This document shows, piece after piece, positions 1 through 4,883 of a stretch of DNA of 11,071 nucleotides. This DNA is from CAZEBW01 sp964510205. GTDB taxonomy: Bacteria > Chloroflexota > Anaerolineae > VGOG01. Each line of letters begins with the position of its first letter. The stretch's first letter is position 1. The notes below the pieces were generated by a model. The model worked only from the letters and a program-made list of their open reading frames with translations, was not told the origin of the DNA and ran no database searches. Location of the stretch: positions 1 to 11,071 of the forward strand of contig CAZEBW010000104.1 in assembly GCA_964510205.1 (NCBI GenBank), given 5' to 3'. A program made the position numbers and the translations under genes.

Positions 1-214
1 CCAGCACGTCCCGCTCCTCACCCTTCCCCGAATGGAACCAGACCTCGATCTTCACAGGCTCCTTAGGTACCGGCGTAGGCTCTTCTTTCGGCTTGGGTGT
101 CGCAGCTGGTGCGACGGGCTTGGGAGTCGCCGTCGGTTCGGCTGCGGGCGCACAGGCGGCCAGCAACACCGCTGCCACCACCAAGACAGTGCCCACAATT
201 CTTGCGATTCTCAT
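1..214 (-). CDS. ABC transporter extracellular solute-binding lipoprotein, probably sugar-binding (N-terminal part only)
   Basis: Only the first 71 codons are present; the gene runs off the left edge. The product starts with MRIARIVGT, has a hydrophobic stretch, and reaches a lipobox L-A-A-C with the lipidated Cys at residue 21. This predicts a lipoprotein signal peptide and anchoring to the outer face of the membrane. Residues about 22-53 form a Pro/Thr/Ala/Lys-rich linker. The mature domain then begins VKIEVWFHSGKGEERDVL, which resembles the first beta strand and following helix of family 1 (sugar-type) solute-binding proteins. The ATG at 214 is chosen because AGGAGGA lies 7 nt upstream and the signal peptide begins exactly there. 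The frame stays open for at least 37 more codons upstream, but a signal peptide would then be internal. The gene has its own promoter, so it is probably a separate unit from the kinase operon. The ligand cannot be told from this fragment. Confidence 0.85.
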   Translation of the reverse strand, partial: MRIARIVGTVLVVAAVLLAACAPAAEPTATPKPVAPAATPKPKEEPTPVPKEPVKIEVWFHSGKGEERDVL

Positions 215-372
215 TTCTATTTCCTCCTTTGTGTGTTTTGGATTGGGGACGGATTCGCCACCGTTCCCCTGCTGCTGGACCGCAATCCAGCGGCCGTGAG
301 TAAAAACGAGTTGATTCTCTACCATCACCTCCTTCTTTCCGAGATGAACAACGTCATATTTGAAAGACAGGG
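215..372 (-). other. Long structured 5' leader of the lipoprotein gene, with an orphan Shine-Dalgarno-like motif
   Basis: From the predicted transcription start near 372 to the ATG the leader is about 158 nt. It holds a hairpin made by 245-252 and 261-269 (one bulged base, 8-nt loop) and an outer pairing of 240-245 with 283-288. Further upstream, 324-334 on the minus strand reads AAGGAGGTGAT, an 11-base complement to the 3' end of 16S rRNA. The only start codon close to it is an ATG two bases away (323-325), too near for normal initiation. That ATG is in frame with the lipoprotein, 37 codons upstream. No known riboswitch consensus is completed here. A regulatory role is an inference. Confidence 0.4.
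222..227 (-). promoter_or_regulatory. Ribosome binding site of the lipoprotein gene
   Basis: On the minus strand the sequence reads GGAGGA, seven bases before the ATG at 214. It is a near-ideal Shine-Dalgarno sequence and decides the start in favour of the short form carrying the signal peptide. Confidence 0.8.
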
Positions 373-378
373 TAAAAT

Positions 379-407
379 ATAATAGCCCATAATGGCAACT
401 TTGTCAA
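379..407 (-). promoter_or_regulatory. Sigma-70-type promoter for the solute-binding lipoprotein gene
   Basis: On the minus strand a perfect -35 box TTGACA (402-407) is separated by 17 bp from a -10 box TATTAT (379-384, five of six consensus bases). Transcription would start near 372 and run leftward into the lipoprotein gene. A perfect 32-bp palindrome (419-450) ends 11 bp upstream of the -35 box, a position where an activator could bind. Confidence 0.75.
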
Positions 408-418
408 GTACTGGCTCT

Positions 419-450
419 CTGGTGATTACCCAGATGTGGGTAATCACCAG
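419..450. repeat. Perfect 14-bp inverted repeat upstream of the lipoprotein promoter
   Basis: The arms CTGGTGATTACCCA (419-432) and TGGGTAATCACCAG (437-450) are exact reverse complements around a 4-base centre, GATG. There is no T-run on either side, so it is not a standard intrinsic terminator. Its place just upstream of a consensus promoter would suit an operator. It also abuts and shares four bases with the next inverted repeat, which suggests it may instead be part of a repeat element. Confidence 0.7.
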
Positions 451-507
451 TAGGAGGTGTCTCTGACACCGATGGAGAAATCGGTCTCAGGAGAGACCTC
501 CTACTGG
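447..507. repeat. Nested inverted-repeat element with two inner hairpins (three-way-junction shape)
   Basis: The outer arms are CCAGTAGGAGGT (447-458) and ACCTCCTACTGG (496-507), exact reverse complements. Inside are two perfect hairpins: GGTGTC/GACACC (456-461 with 465-470) and GGTCTC/GAGACC (483-488 with 493-498). A competing pairing is ACCGAT/ATCGGT (468-473 with 480-485). The outer stem plus two hairpins has the same plan as the insertion at 3047-3146. It lies between the kinase stop and the lipoprotein promoter. No target duplication is convincing here. It may be a decayed mobile repeat or a transcript-end structure. Confidence 0.6.
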
Positions 508-557
508 CCAAGAACCTTCAGTAAAGTGCACTCAAGTATTCGGTTGCCAACTTCCCA

Positions 558-1523
558 TCAGATGAGTCCAGCGGCGATCTTCTGGTACATGGCCTCCCTG
601 TCGAGGTCGTCGGTGATGGGGCCCACCGTTGTCAGCTTGATCTCGGCCACCTCCCGGCCCATGAGAACCGCCTCCCGCAGCGAGCGGCCATCCAGCGCGG
701 CGGCCAGAAACCCGGACCAGAAGGCGTCGCCCGCGCCAGTGGCATCGGCGACGGGGACTTCCCGCGCGTCCACGTGCAGCACCTGTCCCTCTCCATCCTC
801 ATAGACGGAGATACCGTGCTCCCCCTGGGTCAGAAGCACGCGCTTCACGCCCCAATCGTGAAAACGCTGCGCGCAGTCGGGAAGTGAGAGGTCGGCTCCG
901 AACAGCCGCTGGCAGTCCGTTTGAGACGGCTTGACGACGTCCACGTACTGACAGGCCTCGGCCAGCACCTCGTTCACCGACCGGCCGTCGTCCCACAGGC
1001 TGAAATGGTAGTTGGGTTCCAGAGAGATCAGGCAGCCGCGAGTCCTTGCCCGACGCAGCGCGTCCAGAGCCGCCGTGCGGCTCGGTTCCTGCGACAGGGC
1101 GAAGGCCGAAGTGTGCACCACTCTGGCCCGCTCGATGGCCGCCTGCGGCACGTCCTGTGGCGACAGGCGAACGTCGCTGCCCCGATAGATGACGAAGTCA
1201 GCGGTGGCTGCGGTGCGGGTGACAAAGGCCAGGGTGGTGCGCGGCATGTCATCGGTCTTCAGATAGTCGCAGAGGACGCCCCGCCGTTCTATCTCCCGCC
1301 GCGCGAAACGCCCAAAAGCATCATCCCCCACGCGGGCCGCCACCGCCGTCCGCCCGCCCAGCCGGGCCACATTGGCCGCCACGTTGGTCACCGAACCGCC
1401 CAGATAGCGGCGAAACCCGCCGGCTCGCTCCAGTTCATCCGCCGCTTCGGTGGCGATGAAATCAACCACCACCTCACCCACCGACAGCACGTCAATGTCC
1501 CCTTCGGGAATCCGCCAGGTCAC
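558..1523 (-). CDS. PfkB/ribokinase-family sugar kinase, probably fructokinase
   Basis: A 321-residue cytosolic kinase, normal length for the PfkB family, which phosphorylates sugars with ATP. The first family signature is at residues 42-56 (GGSVTNVAANVARLG). The second is at 260-272 (DATGAGDAFWSGF), with the catalytic base expected at Asp266 and the anion hole formed by the GAG before it. EPNYHFSLW (169-177) matches the DPN-x-R-x-x-LW region common in fructokinases, and VKPSQTDCQRLFG (197-209) the KPN-E region. The start is GTG at 1523: its first two bases belong to the upstream synthase TGA (GTGA overlap), and GGAG lies 10 nt upstream, so translation is probably coupled. Sucrose-phosphate synthase plus fructokinase clusters are known, for example in halotolerant methanotrophs, where the kinase handles fructose. 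That context supports fructokinase, but the substrate is not proven. Confidence 0.9.
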   Translation of the reverse strand: MTWRIPEGDIDVLSVGEVVVDFIATEAADELERAGGFRRYLGGSVTNVAANVARLGGRTAVAARVGDDAFGRFARREIERRGVLCDYLKTDDMPRTTLAFVTRTAATADFVIYRGSDVRLSPQDVPQAAIERARVVHTSAFALSQEPSRTAALDALRRARTRGCLISLEPNYHFSLWDDGRSVNEVLAEACQYVDVVKPSQTDCQRLFGADLSLPDCAQRFHDWGVKRVLLTQGEHGISVYEDGEGQVLHVDAREVPVADATGAGDAFWSGFLAAALDGRSLREAVLMGREVAEIKLTTVGPITDDLDREAMYQKIAAGLI

Positions 1524-3025
1524 GAGTCGCCTTCTCCTTTTTTGACGAAGTACAGTTCGGCCAGCTTCTCCAGCGGGATGTCGTTCTCAGGAGTCGGCTG
1601 GAGGAAGTAGGGGGGGATGGGTAGTCCGTTGGACTGTGGTGGACAGTCCGTCAGCTTCGTCAGTACCTGCTCAAACCCGCGAGCCGTGCTTCCCCAAGTG
1701 TAGCGGTCGTACACGCGGCGGCGGCCGGCCTCGGCGTAGCGCCGCCAGCTCGCTTCGTCGCCCAGCACCCGCAGCAGGCCGCGGGCGATGTCCGCCGGAT
1801 CGAAGGGATCAACCAACACGCCGTATTCCCGATCGCCCTCCCGCAGGGTCTCCGCCGGGCCGCCGTTCTCGGTGACCACGGCCGGCAATCCGACGGCCAT
1901 AGCCTCCAGCGGGGCCAATCCAAATGGCTCGTAGCGAGAGGTCAGAGCAAACACCGAGCGGTTTTCGGCCAAAATGCGATAGGCAGCGGCCAACTCGTCC
2001 TGGCTGTTGAGCGACAGGGCGGTTACCTTCCCCCAGAGATCACGCCTGTTGAGGACGCTTACGATGTCGTCCATGATGTCGCGTTCGCCAGCGCTCAGGG
2101 CATCGTAATCGCGAAGCGGATCCTCCAAGCCCCGCACCACGATCCCCAGGTTGGCAGACGCCTGCACAGCCTGGCTCTGGGCAAAAGCCCGCACCAGACC
2201 CATGACGTTCTTCTTGCGATCCAGGCGGCCAGAGTAGACGATCAGGGGCAGTTCGCGCCGGCCCTCGGCGATGTCTCGCTCCAGCGCGGCGCGATAGCGT
2301 TTTCGAACCAGCGCGTCCTCGGACCCTGGATCGGGAGAGAAAACGCGCCGGTTCACCCCAGGCGCAACCAACGCAAACTTGCCGTCATCGCTGGCATCCA
2401 CAGCGCCCCGATAGGCCGGATGAGCGTATTGCTCCCTGCGCTCCTGCCGCGTGGAAGTGACGATGCGGCCAGCGTGGCTCATGCTCACCCTTTCGGCCAC
2501 AATTCGGCGAGCGAAATGATAGCGGGCATCCATCTCGGCCAGGTTGGCCGGCGTCACGTCCAATTTGTCCATCTTCTGTGCGCCCAGCGAGTGCGCTGTG
2601 AACGTGAACGGAGCGCCCGTTTCTTCGGCCCACAGCGCGCCGACCAAGCCGCCATCGGCGTAATGAGTAGTGAGAGCCTGCGGCAGATTCCCCTCACTGT
2701 GGTAGAAATCCAGGATATTGGGCAGCCATTCGCTTCCCAAGTAGGGCCAGAGTCGTTCTTTGGGTAAGAAACGGTCTGGGCCGCAGGGGAGGCGCACGAT
2801 GCGCACCCCTTCGGCGCCTGGATAACTATCCAGAGGCGCCTCGAACTGCGGCCAATCGGCATCCACCATGCGGCGGGTGAGGATGTCCACCCGGTGACCG
2901 CGCGCAGCCATCGCCAGGGCGACCTCTTTCACGTAGACCAGTTGCCCGCCAAAATCGGGATGTTCAGTCCAATAGCTATCCTGGGAATCGAAGTTCCCTT
3001 GCGGGTTCACAAAAGCAACGTGCAC
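1520..3025 (-). CDS. sps: Sucrose-phosphate synthase (GT4 glycosyltransferase)
   Basis: A 501-residue GT-B enzyme predicted to join the glucose of a nucleotide sugar (UDP- or ADP-glucose) to fructose 6-phosphate, giving sucrose 6-phosphate. From memory the protein is closely similar along its whole length to Halothermothrix orenii sucrose-phosphate synthase (about 496 residues). Shared features include the start HVAFVNPQGNF, DSYWTEHPDFGGQLVYVKEV (16-35), THYADGG (120-126), HSLGAQKMDKL (145-155), the donor-site RLDRKKN (267-273) and the E-x7-E motif EPFGLAPLE (366-374). There is no separate phosphatase domain, unlike many plant and cyanobacterial forms. The start is GTG at 3025; AAGGA lies 7 nt upstream, and an in-frame TAA 15 bases before the GTG blocks a longer form. 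That TAA lies in the target duplication of the insertion at 3047-3146. The kinase gene follows with a 4-bp overlap. Confidence 0.93.
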   Translation of the reverse strand: MHVAFVNPQGNFDSQDSYWTEHPDFGGQLVYVKEVALAMAARGHRVDILTRRMVDADWPQFEAPLDSYPGAEGVRIVRLPCGPDRFLPKERLWPYLGSEWLPNILDFYHSEGNLPQALTTHYADGGLVGALWAEETGAPFTFTAHSLGAQKMDKLDVTPANLAEMDARYHFARRIVAERVSMSHAGRIVTSTRQERREQYAHPAYRGAVDASDDGKFALVAPGVNRRVFSPDPGSEDALVRKRYRAALERDIAEGRRELPLIVYSGRLDRKKNVMGLVRAFAQSQAVQASANLGIVVRGLEDPLRDYDALSAGERDIMDDIVSVLNRRDLWGKVTALSLNSQDELAAAYRILAENRSVFALTSRYEPFGLAPLEAMAVGLPAVVTENGGPAETLREGDREYGVLVDPFDPADIARGLLRVLGDEASWRRYAEAGRRRVYDRYTWGSTARGFEQVLTKLTDCPPQSNGLPIPPYFLQPTPENDIPLEKLAELYFVKKGEGDS

Positions 3026-3037
3026 TGTCCGATCCTT

Positions 3038-3155
3038 ATCTTAAATGGGTGTGTTTCAAACAAGTTGCTGGTATGGTTGGTCGGAATGGCATTCCGACGA
3101 ATTGACGGATTACCAATCCGTCCTACAACCGAGATGAAACACACCCATCTTAAAT
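3038..3155. mobile_element. MITE-like insertion with 12-bp terminal inverted repeats and 9-bp target duplication
   Basis: A 100-bp element (3047-3146) begins GGGTGTGTTTCA (3047-3058) and ends TGAAACACACCC (3135-3146), perfect reverse complements. The 9-bp sequence ATCTTAAAT lies directly outside both ends (3038-3046 and 3147-3155), the signature of a transposition target duplication. Inside are a stem GGTTG/CAACC (3075-3079 with 3126-3130) and two hairpins (3080-3087 with 3091-3098; 3104-3111 with 3115-3122). There is no coding capacity, so movement would need a transposase elsewhere. Nine-base duplications are typical of some IS families, for example IS4-type, but the family is not assigned. 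It separates the GT4 gene from the sucrose-phosphate synthase gene and ends about 20 bases before the latter's start. Confidence 0.85.
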
Positions 3156-3243
3156 CGCACCAGGGTAAAAGTCGCGCTTCGCTCCGGCTGGATCTGGCGA
3201 TCTGTCGCGAGCATAAGTGTTATCTTTGCCGCGATGTCTTGAA

Positions 3244-4662
3244 TCAAGGACTCACGCCCATCTCATCAAGAAAAGCGGGCACTGTGTTACGCCAGGTGAA
3301 GCGGGGAATGGTGATGCGATAGGCATTCTGGCCCATCTCTTCTCGCAAACGCTCGTCGGTCAGGAGCATCTCCAAAGCATAGGCAAAGCCATTCACGTCA
3401 TCGGCCTGAACAACAACCGCGCCTTCCCCACGCTTCAGGGGCCGGCGGCCTTCTTGGAATTCACAAACCTCGACCTTGTCCCCCATCAGGTACTCAGTCA
3501 CAAAGGGCACCAGGTGGCTGGCCACAACGGGAACGCCGCTGGCCGCCGCTTCCTGCGCCGACATGCCGAAGCCCTCCATCACGGAGGCGGTGCAGTATAC
3601 GTCGGTTACGGCGTACAGGGCCGGCAAGACCTCGTCGGGAATGTACGTCGCGACGTAATGCCTCAGGCCGAGCGAGCGGATCAGCCCCCTGAGTTCCGCG
3701 GCCAGCTCCCTCTGGTTGTCGTCCACGGAGACCACCAGCACACTATCGGGAACCCTTTTTTGGACTGTGGCGAAAGCTTCGATCAGCACGTCCTTGCGCT
3801 TGGTGGCGACCGTGCGGCTGATCTCGGTGACGATTTTGCATCTACGTAATTCCTGCGGTGACAACGTCGCTCCACCCTCTTCGCCCGACCGCTGGCTCAG
3901 AAAATCCCACAGCGGATCGTCGTCTGGGACCTCTCGCGGGCAGTAACGCTCGTCGTCAACAGCGGGGGGCAGAAACAAGACAACGCCCTCGTATTCGTAG
4001 TCTTCCCTCAACGATCGCCTGACCGTGGCCGAAGTGGCCGCGACACCGTCCAACTCCTTGAGCAAGTTGGTCTCGATGGCGATGCGCTCGTTGATTCGCA
4101 AGCTGGCCCACCGCTCCGGCGGGACATTACGCTTCTTGATGGCGCCGAGGGAGTGCGGGGTCCAAATGTGCTTCACTGGCGCAGGGAGTGTCCGGTTGTA
4201 CAGAGCGCCGATTTTGAGCCCGTCCCAGTAATGAGAGAGGAGCAAATCCACCCTCGTTCCCTCTGCATCGAGGAACTCCCCCAGCAACTCGACCAGGAAC
4301 GGGATGCGCTCATCCATGTCTTCTTTGCGGACGAAGGCGTCCAGGCCATCCTCCAGGTACAGAATCCGCTGGTGTTCATCTTTGTAATGCAATCCGCTGC
4401 GCCATTGGCCGCTGCGAGGGTGTGGATAGCCGCCCCGAGTCACGATGGTGATCTTGAAGCCCAGCCGGGCCAATTCCTCCGTGAATTGATTGACGAACAC
4501 GTTTTGCCCGCCCGTATCGGGAAGGCCAGGCATCACCTCCCACTGGTGTATGCCGTGATTGGTGATCATCAACACGTGCTTCCTGTGGGAGGCGAGAAAC
4601 GCCTTGTGCTTTTCTTGGGAGACAATTGGAGCATCAGACATGGGGCAATCTTGAGTGGTCAC
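3244..4662 (-). CDS. GT4-family glycosyltransferase related to sucrose synthase/sucrose-phosphate synthase, acceptor unknown
   Basis: A 472-residue GT-B glycosyltransferase. Signs of the sucrose synthase/SPS branch are DTGGQNVFV (49-57, the glycine-rich loop near the donor and acceptor), TPHSLGAIKKRN (168-179, compare HSLGAQK in the neighbouring synthase), ISRTVATKRKDVLIEAFA (281-298, the region of the usual donor-phosphate Arg and Lys) and the E-x7-E motif EGFGMSAQE (363-371). It differs too much from the neighbouring synthase to be a simple duplicate. No signal peptide or membrane segment is seen. The start is uncertain: the GTG at 4662 gives the full length and an ATG at 4641 (Met8) is equally possible; neither has a clear Shine-Dalgarno sequence. 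It is first in the operon, with 218 nt to the synthase, 109 of which are explained by the insertion. It may make or extend a sucrose-like glycoside; the substrate is not identified. Confidence 0.88.
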   Translation of the reverse strand: MTTQDCPMSDAPIVSQEKHKAFLASHRKHVLMITNHGIHQWEVMPGLPDTGGQNVFVNQFTEELARLGFKITIVTRGGYPHPRSGQWRSGLHYKDEHQRILYLEDGLDAFVRKEDMDERIPFLVELLGEFLDAEGTRVDLLLSHYWDGLKIGALYNRTLPAPVKHIWTPHSLGAIKKRNVPPERWASLRINERIAIETNLLKELDGVAATSATVRRSLREDYEYEGVVLFLPPAVDDERYCPREVPDDDPLWDFLSQRSGEEGGATLSPQELRRCKIVTEISRTVATKRKDVLIEAFATVQKRVPDSVLVVSVDDNQRELAAELRGLIRSLGLRHYVATYIPDEVLPALYAVTDVYCTASVMEGFGMSAQEAAASGVPVVASHLVPFVTEYLMGDKVEVCEFQEGRRPLKRGEGAVVVQADDVNGFAYALEMLLTDERLREEMGQNAYRITIPRFTWRNTVPAFLDEMGVSP

Positions 4663-4701
4663 CAGACTATGAGTGAAATATGGGGCAGTTTCCGCCGCTC
4701 A

Positions 4702-4719
4702 TCCTGAACAAGTTCAGGA
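4702..4719. repeat. Short perfect palindrome TCCTGAAC-AA-GTTCAGGA in the glycosyltransferase leader
   Basis: Eight-base arms (4702-4709 and 4712-4719) pair perfectly around AA. It lies in the predicted 5' leader of the leftward operon, between the -10 box and the start codon. In sequence it resembles the CATCCTGAACTTGTTCAGGATG-type intergenic repeats seen in many genomes. It could be an operator, an mRNA hairpin or a repeat remnant. Confidence 0.5.
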
Positions 4720-4755
4720 CTCCTGATTTTTCCACTTCTATGGCAAAGCCAGGCT

Positions 4756-4784
4756 ATTATACTACAATTCTGCCTTTTCATCAA
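4756..4784 (-). promoter_or_regulatory. Promoter of the glycosyltransferase-SPS-kinase operon
   Basis: On the minus strand TTGATG (4779-4784, four of six consensus bases) is followed after 17 bp by a perfect TATAAT (4756-4761). Transcription would start near 4749, giving a leader of about 87 nt before the GTG at 4662. It is back to back with the rightward promoter at 4805-4833, and the two -35 boxes are only 20 bp apart. Confidence 0.7.
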
Positions 4785-4804
4785 CTTCGCGCGCAGGCGG
4801 CCGT

Positions 4805-4833
4805 TTGTCAATCGCGGCTTTTGCTGCTATAAT
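4805..4833 (+). promoter_or_regulatory. Strong promoter of the DHH-CBS-nucleotidyltransferase gene
   Basis: TTGTCA (4805-4810) and a perfect TATAAT (4828-4833) are spaced by 17 bp. A TG one base before the -10 box makes an extended -10. The start would be near 4840, giving a leader of about 44 nt that contains a small hairpin (CCGCTC 4848-4853 with GAGCGG 4859-4864) and the G-rich ribosome-binding region AGGGGGGG (4872-4879). Confidence 0.8.
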
Positions 4834-4883
4834 GGGGGCGTCGGCTACCGCTCATCAGGAGCGGCAGTGTCAGGGGGGGCTCA

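Noticed and set aside
240..288. Leader hairpin containing GGGGAA..GGTGGCGAATCC, reminiscent of the cobalamin riboswitch core
   Set aside because: The B12-box and the CCCGCAAC segment of the consensus are absent and the spacing is too short, so it was kept only as an unnamed structured leader.
323..340. Plus-strand ATCACCTCCTT looks like the 3' end of 16S rRNA
   Set aside because: The sequence before it does not contain the helix-45 stem or any other 16S sequence. It is better read as a Shine-Dalgarno-like motif on the minus strand.
32..382. Plus-strand open frames over the lipoprotein gene and its leader
   Set aside because: The minus strand carries a clear lipoprotein signal peptide with ribosome-binding site and promoter. 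The plus-strand frames are Cys/Arg-rich without domains.
409..508. Seven-base direct repeat TACTGGC at 409-415 and 502-508 as a target duplication around the palindrome cluster
   Set aside because: The sequences just inside the copies are not inverted repeats of each other, and the right copy lies within a stem arm, so it is probably chance.
921..1610. Open frame of 229 codons on the plus strand across the kinase start and synthase end
   Set aside because: It is antisense to two confidently identified genes, with low-complexity Arg/Pro/His composition and no domain.
3156..3243. Possible separate promoter for the sucrose-phosphate synthase gene between the insertion and the upstream gene
   Set aside because: No pair of -35/-10 boxes of reasonable quality and spacing was found on the minus strand. 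Read-through from the operon promoter is simpler.
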